Below are positions 37,651 to 46,546 of a stretch of DNA of 64,000 nt, piece by piece (position 1 is the first letter of the stretch; each line of letters opens with the position of its first letter). Source of the stretch: Streptomyces sp. NBS 14/10. Lineage in GTDB: Bacteria; Actinomycetota; Actinomycetes; Streptomycetales; Streptomycetaceae. The notes beneath the pieces are model-generated. The model had not been told where the DNA came from, searched no databases, and worked only from the letters and a program-made list of their open reading frames with translations. Position numbers and translations under genes: made by a program. Location of the stretch: assembly GCF_002224125.1 (NCBI RefSeq), contig NZ_NCSM01000005.1, forward strand, positions 124,001-188,000, read 5' to 3'.

Positions 37651-39044
37651 TGGACACCACAGGCATGGCACCCGTGATCCAGAGGCTGTTCGACGGGCGG
37701 AATGACAACCTGCCCTATCTGACGCATGAGCGGCTGACCATCTCCCGGGGCGAGTTACGGGAGCGGGTGGCCAAACAGGCCGAGGTGTTCGCCGGGTACG
37801 GCATCGGTCCGGGCAGCACCGTGGGCCTGCGGACGCCGCCCAGCTTCACCCAGGTCGAGGTGTTGCTCACGCTGTGGCGGCTCGGTGCCCAGGTGTTGCT
37901 CTTCGACTTCCGGCTCAAACCGGCCGAGGTGGAAGCGCTCTGCGCCTCCTGCCGACCGCAGTTCATGGTCCGGGCCGGTTCCAACGTCCAGGGGGCGTCC
38001 GGTTTCCGGCCCGAGTACGAGATCGTCACCGAGTGCCGAAGAACCGGCCGACCGGCCACCACCGCACACCGGCTGGTCCAGTTCAGCTCGGGCTCCACCG
38101 GACGGCCGAAGGTGATCGGCAGGACCGCCCGGTCGATCGAGGCCGAGGTGGACCGGTTCGCCTCGATCCCCGGTATGCCCGGCGAGGGCGACCGACTGCT
38201 GCTGCTCAGTTCCACGGCGCACAGTTTCGGTCTGATCGGCGGGCTGCTGCACTCGCTGGCGGCCGGTGTCTCCGTGGTCTTCGCGCCCCGGGTCTCCGCC
38301 CGCGACATCCTGCGGACGGCGGTCGACCACCGGATCACCGCCCTGTTCGGGGTGCCGATGCACTACGAACTGCTCGCCGCCGCCATCGATCCCCCCGAAC
38401 TGCCCGAGCTGCGGGTCGCGGTGTCGGGCGGCGAGCTGATGCCACCCGAGGTCGCGGCACGGTTCACCGAACGGTACGGCGTACCGGTCGGCGAGTCCTA
38501 CGGGACCACGGAGACCGGTGTGGTCGCCATGGACGTCAGCGGCGCGCTGCGGCCGTCGGTCGGCCGGACCGTACTGGGTGTGGTGGTACGGGAGCACGGG
38601 GGCGAACTTGACGTCGCCCTCGAGGACTCGCCGTATCTCTTCGACTCGGGCGGCGCCCAGTTCGCGGACGGCTGGCTGCACACCAGGGACCGGGCCACGG
38701 TGGACGGCACCGGGGCGGTCCAGGTGCGCGGCCGCGCCGACTCCCTCGTCGTGATCGGCGGCCTCAAAGTGGATCTCACCGAGGTCGAGAATGTGCTCCG
38801 CGCGCACCCGGGGGTCGAGCAGGCGGTTCTGGTCCACGAGGGCGTGACCGAGGCCTATGTGGCGCTGGCCGCCGGGGACGACCGCCCGTCCGCCGAGGAG
38901 CTGCTGCGCTGGTGCCGGGAGCGGCTTGCCGACTACAAGCTGCCGCGGGTGATCCGGCTGCTGGACACCCTGCCCCGCACGTCCAACGGGAAGCTGGTGC
39001 GTCAGGCCGCCACGCTGCAGGCGGCCGCGACGGTCGGAGGGTAG
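37650..39044 (+). CDS. adenylate-forming aryl ligase (ANL superfamily)
   Basis: 464 residues. Core motifs: A3 FSSGSTGRPKV (about 147-157), A5-like SYGTTETG (about 285), A7/A8 TRDRATVDGTGAVQVRGRADSLV with the hinge, and the A10 Lys in PRTSNGKLVR. Shorter than typical acyl-CoA synthetases, with the size of aryl-AMP:carrier-protein ligases. It follows GriI/GriH by overlap and is followed by two carrier proteins, so activation of 3,4-AHBA as AMP ester and loading onto an ACP as polyketide starter is the simplest reading. Confidence 0.88.
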   Translation: MDTTGMAPVIQRLFDGRNDNLPYLTHERLTISRGELRERVAKQAEVFAGYGIGPGSTVGLRTPPSFTQVEVLLTLWRLGAQVLLFDFRLKPAEVEALCASCRPQFMVRAGSNVQGASGFRPEYEIVTECRRTGRPATTAHRLVQFSSGSTGRPKVIGRTARSIEAEVDRFASIPGMPGEGDRLLLLSSTAHSFGLIGGLLHSLAAGVSVVFAPRVSARDILRTAVDHRITALFGVPMHYELLAAAIDPPELPELRVAVSGGELMPPEVAARFTERYGVPVGESYGTTETGVVAMDVSGALRPSVGRTVLGVVVREHGGELDVALEDSPYLFDSGGAQFADGWLHTRDRATVDGTGAVQVRGRADSLVVIGGLKVDLTEVENVLRAHPGVEQAVLVHEGVTEAYVALAAGDDRPSAEELLRWCRERLADYKLPRVIRLLDTLPRTSNGKLVRQAATLQAAATVGG

Positions 39045-39102
39045 CCGGCCGGGGCTGTTCACACCTTCGTACGACTCTTTCTTTTACGTGAGGATTTCAT
39101 TC

Positions 39103-39378
39103 ATGGACACGCCAACGCTGGAGGGCGAGATCCGCGAGTTCGTCCTGGCCACGGTCATCGACGAGATGAGCCTCCTGACGAGCCGCGACGGCATCACGGA
39201 CGAGAGCCCGGTGACCGTCGAGGGGCTCGAGCTCGACTCGCTGAGCCTGATCGAGCTCACCCTGCGGCTGGAGTCGCGGTTCGGCGTAGAGATTCCGGAC
39301 GCCGATATCGAGCCGCTGGCCGCCCTGAACCTCGGCCAGCTCGTCGCCGAGGTCGCCCGACGCGGTGCGAAGGCATGA
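39103..39378 (+). CDS. acyl carrier protein
   Basis: 91 residues, acidic four-helix carrier protein. The phosphopantetheine site is Ser46 in LELDSLSLIEL. ATG at 39103 (MDTPT) follows GTGAGGA; a start at 39088 is possible but lacks spacing. It overlaps the next carrier gene by 4 bp (ATGA at 39375). Presumably carries the 3,4-AHBA starter or the growing chain. Confidence 0.92.
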   Translation: MDTPTLEGEIREFVLATVIDEMSLLTSRDGITDESPVTVEGLELDSLSLIELTLRLESRFGVEIPDADIEPLAALNLGQLVAEVARRGAKA

Positions 39379-39698
39379 GCGCGGGAGACACAGCGAGCGA
39401 CGGCGGTCTTGCCCTGTCCCCCATCACCACCGACACCGTCCGGGAGCTGCTGTCGGACCGCAGGGTCTTCCCGGCGGTGCCCGCCGAGCTCGACGAGGAC
39501 GCCGAACTGGTACTGGACTCCCTCGGGTTGGTGTGGCTGCTGCATGTGGTGGAGGAGCGCTACGGCCTGGTCGTGGAACCGAGCGACGAGGACGTCGTCG
39601 GGCTGACCTCGCTGCGGCGGCTCACCGCATATCTGCGCGCCGCACAGACGAACCGGCGCCAGGAGAGGGCGGCAGAGGGCGGCCGCGATGAGCGGTGA
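39375..39698 (+). CDS. second acyl carrier protein-like protein
   Basis: 107 residues. Phosphopantetheine Ser49 in LVLDSLGLVWLL, with longer tails than the first ACP and a charged C terminus. Two different carriers in a row suggest a division of labour (starter versus extender, or acyl versus amine-bearing partner). Overlaps the ketosynthase by 11 bp. Confidence 0.87.
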   Translation: MSAGDTASDGGLALSPITTDTVRELLSDRRVFPAVPAELDEDAELVLDSLGLVWLLHVVEERYGLVVEPSDEDVVGLTSLRRLTAYLRAAQTNRRQERAAEGGRDER

Positions 39699-40905
39699 GG
39701 TGACGGTGACCGGATTCGGTGTGCGCACCGCGTTCGGCACGGGCGCCGAGGCCCTGCGTCGCGGGGTGTTCGCGGGAGTCCCCTCGTTCCGGGCCACCAC
39801 GAGGTTCGACACCGGCCCGTACCGTACGCCGATGGCGGGCGTCGCCCCGGACGGACCCGACGCGGCCTGGGACTGGGCGCTGCGCCATGCGCTCGCGCAG
39901 TGCGGTACGGAGGCCGTCGACATGGCGGGCCTCCGGCCGGGTACGAAGGCCGCGGTGCTGCTCGGCGTCGCCGGCGACTGCACCAGCATCACTCGCCACT
40001 GGCGAACCGCCGCCGGGGCCACGCCCGGGCGGCGGCAGGACGTGGAAGCGGCCCCAGACACCGCGGCCGGGGCGGCGGAGCGGGCCGCCGACGCCGTGCC
40101 CGCGCACCTCGCCGAACTGCTGGCCGGGCGGCTCGCGCTGACCGGGCCACGGCTCACCTTCACCAACGCCTGTGTCGCCTCCGCAGCGGCGATCATCCAT
40201 GCCTGCCGGCTGATCTCCTCGGGCCGGATCGACGCGGCGGTCTGCGCGGGTGGATACCTGGTGGAGGAGGAGACCTTCGCCAAGTTCGACTCCGGCCGGG
40301 CGCTGTCCCGCGACGGCGCGGTGCGCCCGTTCAGCGCCGACCGCAGTGGACTGCTGCTGGGCGACGGGGTGGCGGCCGTCGTGCTGGAGTCCGCCGAACA
40401 CGCCCGGCGCCGCGGTGCCCGGCCGCTGGCCACCGTGGTGGGCTGGGGCGCGGCCACGGACACCCACCACATCGCCCAACCGCATCCGGAGGGTGTCGGG
40501 CTGGCGCGCGCGGCACGGCAGGCGATGCGGCGCGCCGGGGACCCGGAGGGGGCGGGCCTCGGCTATGTCAACGCCCATGGGACCGGCACCAAGTACAACG
40601 ACGGGGCGGAGACCCGTGGACTGCGGGCCGCCTTTCCCGAGCGGGCCGACACCATACCCATCAGCTCCACCAAGAGCACCACCGGCCATCTCCTGGAGGC
40701 CGCGGGCGTGGTGGAGTTCGTGATCACGATGCTGGCCCTGCTGGACGGCGTACTGCCGCCGACCGCCGGGTTCACCCGCTCGGCCCCGGAGTGCGACCTG
40801 GACTATGTGCCGAACCAGCCGCGTACGGCCGATCTGCGCCGGGCCCTCACCGTCAACGCCGCCTTCGGGGGCGCCAACACCGCACTCGTGCTGGAGCGGC
40901 CGTGA
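39688..40905 (+). CDS. beta-ketoacyl-ACP synthase (type II, KS-alpha-like)
   Basis: 405 residues, thiolase fold. Complete triad: nucleophile Cys162 in FTNACVASA, His297 in NAHGTGT and His334 in KSTTGHLLEAAG (with Lys329). It catalyses decarboxylative Claisen condensation of malonyl-ACP onto the primer. It is FabF-like rather than an aromatic minimal-PKS KS. ATG 39688; its stop overlaps the following GTG (GTGA at 40902-40905), so it is translated with its partner, as KS/CLF pairs are. Confidence 0.92.
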   Translation: MSGEVTVTGFGVRTAFGTGAEALRRGVFAGVPSFRATTRFDTGPYRTPMAGVAPDGPDAAWDWALRHALAQCGTEAVDMAGLRPGTKAAVLLGVAGDCTSITRHWRTAAGATPGRRQDVEAAPDTAAGAAERAADAVPAHLAELLAGRLALTGPRLTFTNACVASAAAIIHACRLISSGRIDAAVCAGGYLVEEETFAKFDSGRALSRDGAVRPFSADRSGLLLGDGVAAVVLESAEHARRRGARPLATVVGWGAATDTHHIAQPHPEGVGLARAARQAMRRAGDPEGAGLGYVNAHGTGTKYNDGAETRGLRAAFPERADTIPISSTKSTTGHLLEAAGVVEFVITMLALLDGVLPPTAGFTRSAPECDLDYVPNQPRTADLRRALTVNAAFGGANTALVLERP

Positions 40906-41840
40906 AGACCGAGAAGACGGTACTCCGCTCCCCCTTGGGCATCCTCGCCACCGCCACCGCGACGCTCGGCACCGGGCGGGACGACGACCTCCCGCTGCCG
41001 CGGCTGCCCGGTTTCGTGGAGTCGTCGTTCAGCCCGCTGGCGTACGAGGTCAGCCGGCAGTGCCTCACCGAACGGCCCGGGGACGGCTCACGCACCGCCG
41101 TGGCGCTGGCCAGTCTGATGGGCGACACCACCACCGCCGATCTGGCCAGTCGGCGCATGGTCTCCGGGCAGGTCCACAACCCGCTGCTGTTCATGCAGGC
41201 CACCGCCAACTCCGTACTGGGCTATACGAGCCGGGAGTTCGGGATCACCGGGCAGACGTTCAGCCTCTCCACCCTCGACGATCCGGTGGCCGAGCTGCTG
41301 GCGATGGCGGATCTGCTGCTGGAGGACCCGGAGCTGGACCGGGTCCTGGTGCTGGGCGTGGAGCTCGGCGGCGGAGAGCGCCGTGAGGCGGGGGTGCCCC
41401 CGGCCGATGGCTGGGCAAGGGTGACCGACGCGTACCGGGAACTGGCCGTCGGCAGCGGCCGCCCCGTCCCGCCCCCGTCGACGCCCGCCGGGCTGGCGGC
41501 GGCGGTGCTGCTCGGCCGGCCGGGCGCCGAGGCAGCGGTCTCGATCCGGTCGGCCGAGCCGTACGACGCCGACCACGCCACCCACGGCGAGGCAGTCGGC
41601 ACCGAGGCCGTCGGCACCGAGGCGCCCGGGCATCCCGGAAACATCCTGGGCCTGTTCGACCTGGCCGCCGCCCACCGGCGGCTGCTGCGGGACGGCGGCA
41701 GTCACCTCCTGGTGACGGAGCCGGGCGCGCGGGGCGGCCGCACCGCGTTCCGGCTCACCGCCGACACGGAAACTCCCCCGGGCGCGCCGACGGACGCGCA
41801 CGCCGTAAGGGACGACAGGGAGACCCATGCTCATCACTAG
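40902..41840 (+). CDS. ketosynthase-like partner without catalytic Cys (CLF-like, short)
   Basis: 312 residues, related to the N-terminal half of beta-ketoacyl synthases. The position of the active Cys reads SLSTLDDPVAELLAMADLLL, i.e. Leu for Cys, and the two His motifs are not recognisable. It is about 100 residues shorter than ketosynthases or chain-length factors. Coupled by GTGA to the active ketosynthase, so it may dimerise with it as a chain-length-factor-like subunit. It also overlaps the next ligase start by 14 bp. Unusually short for KS-beta; could be a partly degenerate or a novel subunit. Confidence 0.75.
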   Translation: MKTEKTVLRSPLGILATATATLGTGRDDDLPLPRLPGFVESSFSPLAYEVSRQCLTERPGDGSRTAVALASLMGDTTTADLASRRMVSGQVHNPLLFMQATANSVLGYTSREFGITGQTFSLSTLDDPVAELLAMADLLLEDPELDRVLVLGVELGGGERREAGVPPADGWARVTDAYRELAVGSGRPVPPPSTPAGLAAAVLLGRPGAEAAVSIRSAEPYDADHATHGEAVGTEAVGTEAPGHPGNILGLFDLAAAHRRLLRDGGSHLLVTEPGARGGRTAFRLTADTETPPGAPTDAHAVRDDRETHAHH

Positions 41841-43503
41841 GCAGGAGCGGGCGCGGATCTGCTCCGACACCGAGCTCGGTGCCGGCAATGTCCTGCACCG
41901 CCTGAAGGCGTACGGCCGCCCACTCGACGAGCCCGTGCTGTGGACGGACGGCAGTTGGCAGGCGCCGGACGGCAGCCGACCCGAGGCGCTGACGCTCGGT
42001 CAGCTGGACGAGGCGGCCCGGACCTACGCGGGCTGGTATGCCGCAAAGGGCGTACGGCCCCGCGATCCGGTCGCCGTGCACACCGCCTCCAGCACCGAGT
42101 TCGCGGTGAACTTCCTGGCGCTGACGTCCCTCGGCGCCATCCCGTCGTTCGTCAACGGCAATCTGCCCCCGGAGATCGCCCGGCAATACGTACGCGGACA
42201 AGGCGCGGTGGGCGCCTTCGCCGACCGCGACCACCGTGCCGTGCTGTCCGGGTCCGGGCCGTCCGGGCTGGGCTTCTGCGTGACCGCCGCCGAGATCCGG
42301 CCGACCCACCGCGAGCTGCTGCCCCGGTCCTACCCGTACCGGCACGACCCGACCGACCCGGTGATCATCTCCCACTCCTCGGGCACCACCGGGATGCCCA
42401 AGGGCGTGCCGCACACCCACCACACGCTGATGTACGCGCAGGTGCACCGGCTGCGCTACTCCACCGGCGCCGATATGGAGCGCACGCTGGTGGGGCTGCC
42501 GGGCGCGCACAACGCCGCGGTGGCGACGCTGCTGTACTGCCTGCTGCTGCGCGCGAACATCAAGCTGCTCTCCAGCCAGCGCGGCGCCGATGTGCTGGAC
42601 GCCGTCGAGGAGTTCCGGCCCAGTACGGTGCTGGCCTTCGCGGCGACCTTCGGCGAGATGGCCGCGGCCGACCTGGCGGCCCGGGACCTGTCCAGTGTGC
42701 AGGTGTGGTTCAACACCGGAGACGCGGCGCACGAGGCGCATATCCGGGCCCTGGTCCAGCACGGCGGCCATGAGCGGATCGGCAGGGACCTGCGCCGTAC
42801 CCGGGTCGAGGGCTCGGTCTTCGTCGACGGGCTCGGCTCGTCGGAAGCCGGCTACTCGGTCTTCCACAACCGGCACACCAAGGACACCTCGGCCTACTCG
42901 CGCTGCGTCGGCAAGCCGATCAGCTTCGCCCAGGCCGCCGTGCTCGGCGAGGACGGCACCCCGCTGCCGCCCGGGCAGGTCGGCCGCCTCGGGCTGAAGT
43001 CGCCGACGCTCACCCCCGGGTACTGGAACGACTCGCTGACCTTCCACCGGCTGCGGCTCGGCGGCTACTGGCTCACCGGGGACCTCGCCTACCAGGACGA
43101 GGAGGGCAACTTCTACCACCTCGACCGTGCCCCGGACGCCATCCGCACCCGGAACGGGATCCTGTTCAGCACCCGAACCGAGGAGTTGCTGCTGCGGGAG
43201 CTGCCCGAGCTGGCCGACTGCACGCTCGTCGGGGTCGCCCCGAAGGGGGTACGAGCGGACTGGGACGGCGACGGAGAGGCCGAGGCGTACGCACTGCTCC
43301 AGCTCGCGGACGACAGCGACAACGACGGCAGCCCCAGCGATGAAACGTGGACCGGACGGGTCAACGCCGCCCTCGCCGATGCCGGGTTCCCCCTGGTGAC
43401 GCGGGCCCTGCGGATGAAGCCCGACGACGTGGCCAAGGGCGCCACGGGCAAGGTTCTCAAACGAGTGATACGCGACAGGTTCGCGGCCAAGGAGCACACA
43501 TGA
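41827..43503 (+). CDS. second adenylate-forming (acyl/aryl) ligase
   Basis: 558 residues. P-loop SHSSGTTGMPKGVPHTHH (about 180), VDGLGSSEAGYSVF (A5), YWLTGDLAYQDEEGNF (A7), the hinge DAIRTRNG and a C-terminal Lys in GATGKVLKR. Larger than the first ligase and about as long as acyl-CoA or fatty-acyl-AMP ligases. Two ligases in one short operon imply two different acids are activated: one probably 3,4-AHBA, the other the second building block or the product. ATG 41827 overlaps the previous gene; the stop overlaps the next ATG. Confidence 0.88.
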   Translation: MLITRQERARICSDTELGAGNVLHRLKAYGRPLDEPVLWTDGSWQAPDGSRPEALTLGQLDEAARTYAGWYAAKGVRPRDPVAVHTASSTEFAVNFLALTSLGAIPSFVNGNLPPEIARQYVRGQGAVGAFADRDHRAVLSGSGPSGLGFCVTAAEIRPTHRELLPRSYPYRHDPTDPVIISHSSGTTGMPKGVPHTHHTLMYAQVHRLRYSTGADMERTLVGLPGAHNAAVATLLYCLLLRANIKLLSSQRGADVLDAVEEFRPSTVLAFAATFGEMAAADLAARDLSSVQVWFNTGDAAHEAHIRALVQHGGHERIGRDLRRTRVEGSVFVDGLGSSEAGYSVFHNRHTKDTSAYSRCVGKPISFAQAAVLGEDGTPLPPGQVGRLGLKSPTLTPGYWNDSLTFHRLRLGGYWLTGDLAYQDEEGNFYHLDRAPDAIRTRNGILFSTRTEELLLRELPELADCTLVGVAPKGVRADWDGDGEAEAYALLQLADDSDNDGSPSDETWTGRVNAALADAGFPLVTRALRMKPDDVAKGATGKVLKRVIRDRFAAKEHT

Positions 43504-44012
43504 GCACGGAGGCATACCGGCTGTGGTGGCAGCACGACGCCAACTGGTATCAGGGGGTGGCCAAGCGGTTCGGACAGCAGGTCGCGAACGAGATCAACGC
43601 CGAGGCGATGCGCAAGATCGCCCTCAAGGTCGGGCAGCAGGTCGCCCGGCGGAGCGGCGCGCTGCCCGACAGCGGTGACGGCGCCAAAAACCTGGAGGAG
43701 CTGCGCCGCCGGTACGACGAGTGCGGCGACCGGATGTTCCCGCGGGAGCTGCGCAACGCCTCGACCGAGGTGGCCGGGGACGATCTGATCGTGCTCACGC
43801 TGCGGCGGAACTTCGCCATCACCATGGTGCGGATGGCCGGTTCGCTGGAGGCCTACCAGTGCCCGTGCACCGACGTCCACGCGGGTTGGTCCGAAGGGCT
43901 CGGCGTGACCTTGTCGGAGAACCGGGCCACGAGCTGTCTACGGGAGGGCGATGCGGCGTGCCACCTGCTGATGCGGCTGCGCACCCCCCTTTCGCCCGGT
44001 GCGGAGGGCTGA
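43500..44012 (+). CDS. ATC-hydrolase/4-vinyl-reductase-like small protein (DUF6125 type)
   Basis: 170 residues, soluble. C-terminal pattern YQCPCTDVHAGW ... RATSCLREGDAACHL, with four to five cysteines, as in the family containing L-2-amino-thiazoline-4-carboxylate hydrolase-like and V4R-like domains. The role of these proteins in biosynthesis is poorly known (hydrolase, tautomerase or ligand binding). Translationally coupled on both sides in the 3,4-AHBA operon, so part of the pathway. Family assignment from pattern only. Confidence 0.7.
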   Translation: MSTEAYRLWWQHDANWYQGVAKRFGQQVANEINAEAMRKIALKVGQQVARRSGALPDSGDGAKNLEELRRRYDECGDRMFPRELRNASTEVAGDDLIVLTLRRNFAITMVRMAGSLEAYQCPCTDVHAGWSEGLGVTLSENRATSCLREGDAACHLLMRLRTPLSPGAEG

Positions 44013-44015
44013 CCG

Positions 44016-44945
44016 TTGCGGATACTTGTCGCCGGGGCGACCGGAGTGATCGGACACCCGCTGGTGGGCGCGCTGCGGGCGCGGGGCCACCAGGTGAGCG
44101 CGCTGGTACGGGAGGAGTCCCGGGCGAAGGCCCTGAACGAAGACGCCGACACGGTCGTGGTCGCCGACGCCCTCGACCAACAGGCCCTGCTGTCGGCGGT
44201 CTCGGCCGCCCGGCCCGACGTGGTCGTCCACCAGATGACGGCGCTGCGGCTGTTACGCGACGACCCCGCGGAGGCCTTCGCGCTGACCGCGCGGCTGCGT
44301 ACCGAGGGCACCGCCCATCTGGTCGCGGCGGCCCGCGCGGCCGGGGCCCGGCGGCTGGTCGCGCAGAGCATCGCCTTCGCCGCCGCGCCGGCCGGGGATC
44401 CGGTGCTCGACGAGGACGCGCCGCTGTACGTGGACGCCCCCGATCCCGGCTGGGCGGCGACCGTACGGGCCGTCGCCGAGCTGGAACGGCTGGTCCTGGA
44501 CAGCCCCGACCTCGCGGGCGTGGTGCTGCGGTACGGCACCCTGTACGGCGCCGGAACCGCGTACGCCCGGACCGGCGGGACCGGACAGGCAGTGCTGGCC
44601 GGCCGGCTCCCGCTCCCCGAGGGCGCGCCCGGGATCACCTCGTTCCTGCATGTGGAAGACGCGGTGGCGGCCACGGTCGCCGCCGTCGAATCGGACGCCA
44701 CCGGCGTCTTCCATGTGACGGACGACGAGCCGGTCCCGGCCGCGCAGTGGCTTCCGGCCTACGCCCGAGCGCTGGGCGGCCCGGCGCCGCGCACGATCCC
44801 GGCCGCGCTCGCGCCCCGGCTGCTCGGCTGGTTCATCACCCATCAGCTCACCGCGGCGCGCGGGGCGGCGAGCGACCGGGCGCGTACGGCGCTGGGCTGG
44901 AAGCCGCTGCGGCCGAGCTGGCGCGACGGGCTGGGCGCGGAATGA
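44016..44945 (+). CDS. NAD(P)-dependent epimerase/dehydratase-like atypical SDR
   Basis: 309 residues. Rossmann GATGVIGHPLV near the start, strand-2 basic residue VREESRAKAL for NADP preference, and a D-V-V-V-H-Q region. The usual Y-x-x-x-K is not obvious: the S-I-A-F-A and G-W-A-A-T-V-R-A-V-A-E-L segment suggests Tyr is replaced, so it may be an atypical ketoreductase or a nucleotide-binding protein. It is the only candidate keto-reducing enzyme in the operon. Start is TTG 44016, 3 bp after the previous stop; the stop overlaps the exporter ATG. Confidence 0.8.
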   Translation: MRILVAGATGVIGHPLVGALRARGHQVSALVREESRAKALNEDADTVVVADALDQQALLSAVSAARPDVVVHQMTALRLLRDDPAEAFALTARLRTEGTAHLVAAARAAGARRLVAQSIAFAAAPAGDPVLDEDAPLYVDAPDPGWAATVRAVAELERLVLDSPDLAGVVLRYGTLYGAGTAYARTGGTGQAVLAGRLPLPEGAPGITSFLHVEDAVAATVAAVESDATGVFHVTDDEPVPAAQWLPAYARALGGPAPRTIPAALAPRLLGWFITHQLTAARGAASDRARTALGWKPLRPSWRDGLGAE

Positions 44946-46540
44946 CCAAAGCCGCCCCGTCCCGGTCGTGGGCCGTCGTCCTGGTCGTGGTCTGCGCCCA
45001 GATGCTGATCTGGCTGGACACCTCGATCCTCAATGTCGCCGTCACCACCCTGGCCGATCCGGACCGGGGCCTGGGCGCGACCCCCGCCGAACTGGAGTGG
45101 GTGGCGAGCGCCTACACCCTGGTCTTCGCCGGCACCCTCTTCGCGGGCGGCGCGCTGGCCGACCGCTTCGGTCCCCGTACCACCCTGCTCGCCGGTCTGG
45201 CGCTGTTCGGCGCCGCCTCCGGCGCCGGTGCGTTCGCCGGAAGTCCGGCCTGGCTCATCGTAGCGCGCGGCTTCATGGGCGCGGGCAGTGCGCTGCTGAT
45301 GCCCGCGACGCTGTCGATCATCGTACGGAGCACCCCGGCGGAGAAGCGCACCCGTGCGATCGCGATCTGGAGCTCGTCCAGCGGCCTCGGCGTGGCCGTC
45401 GGCCCGGTCGCGGGCGGGGCGCTGCTCAGCCACTTCTGGTGGGGGTCGGTGTTCCTGGTCAATGTGCCGATCGTCGCCCTGTGTCTGGCCGGAGTGGTGG
45501 CCGTCGTTCCCGAGCTGGGCGGCGCACGACGGCAGGTGCTCGATCTGCCGGGTCTTGCCCTGTCGGTGCTCGGCCTTGGCGGCCTGGTCTTCGGGGTCAT
45601 CGAGCTGGGCAACGGGGAGACCTGGTACGGGCCGCACGTCCTGCTTCCGCTGCTGCTGGGCGGCGCGCTGCTGGCCGCCTTCGTGGCCGGTCAGCGCAGA
45701 TCTCCGGCGCCCAGCCTGGATGTGCGGCTCTTCCGGCAGCCCGGGTTCACGGCCGGGAGCGTGGTGCTGCTGCTCGCGTTCATGGCGCTGGCCGGGCACC
45801 TGTTCTACGCGGCCTTCTATCTCCAGGGGCCCTTGGGGCTCTCCCCCGCGCGCGCCGGAACCGTGATGATCGCCGCCGCGGTCGGCATCGTCCTGGGGAG
45901 TCAGGCGTCCCCGGCGATGAGCCGGCGGCTGTCGGCCCGGTGGACGGTCGCGGCCGGAATACTGGTCACCGCGGCCACGTATCTCGCCTATCTGTGGTTC
46001 GACGAGCGGACCCCGGTCCCGACCATCGCGGCCCTGCTGCTGGTGCAGGGATTCGGCATGGGCCTGATCGGCACACCGGTCACCGCCGTGATGATGAGCG
46101 CGGTTCCACACCATCTCGCGGGCGCCGGATCCGCCGTCAACAGCGTGACGCGGCAGGTGGGCGGGACACTCGGGGTGGCGATGGCCGGCTCGGTCCTCTC
46201 CGGGGTGTACCGGGAGCGGATGGCCGATGCCACGCTGCCCGGCGGTCCGCGGGGGCTGCCGCCCGGCGCCGAGGAGCGGGCCCGGACCTCGGCCGAGGCG
46301 GCACGCTCGCTGGCGCAGTCGCTACGGCTGCCGCAACTGGCGGAGACGGCCGACCGCGCCTTCCTGGAGGCGATGTACGCGGCCACGCTCTGGACCGCCG
46401 CACTGGCCCTCGTCGGGTTCGCCGTGAGTGTCGTGGGGCTGCGTTTCCGGGAAGCGGGGCCGAAGGACCTCCAGGAAGAGCCGGAAGAACCACGGGAGGC
46501 GCGGGCGCCAGGGAGTACGCGTTCGAACCTTGGAGGGTGA
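44942..46540 (+). CDS. MFS exporter, DHA2 (14-helix) drug-resistance family
   Basis: 532 residues with about 14 transmembrane helices. DHA2 motifs: LDTSILNVAVTTL in helix 1, the motif A equivalent GGALADRFGPRTTL, and motif C GVAVGPVAGGALL in helix 5. Such proteins pump out hydrophobic or aromatic drugs with protons. It ends the 3,4-AHBA operon, so it probably exports the product and gives self-protection. ATG 44942 overlaps the previous stop. Confidence 0.92.
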   Translation: MTKAAPSRSWAVVLVVVCAQMLIWLDTSILNVAVTTLADPDRGLGATPAELEWVASAYTLVFAGTLFAGGALADRFGPRTTLLAGLALFGAASGAGAFAGSPAWLIVARGFMGAGSALLMPATLSIIVRSTPAEKRTRAIAIWSSSSGLGVAVGPVAGGALLSHFWWGSVFLVNVPIVALCLAGVVAVVPELGGARRQVLDLPGLALSVLGLGGLVFGVIELGNGETWYGPHVLLPLLLGGALLAAFVAGQRRSPAPSLDVRLFRQPGFTAGSVVLLLAFMALAGHLFYAAFYLQGPLGLSPARAGTVMIAAAVGIVLGSQASPAMSRRLSARWTVAAGILVTAATYLAYLWFDERTPVPTIAALLLVQGFGMGLIGTPVTAVMMSAVPHHLAGAGSAVNSVTRQVGGTLGVAMAGSVLSGVYRERMADATLPGGPRGLPPGAEERARTSAEAARSLAQSLRLPQLAETADRAFLEAMYAATLWTAALALVGFAVSVVGLRFREAGPKDLQEEPEEPREARAPGSTRSNLGG

Positions 46541-46546
46541 CGCTCG

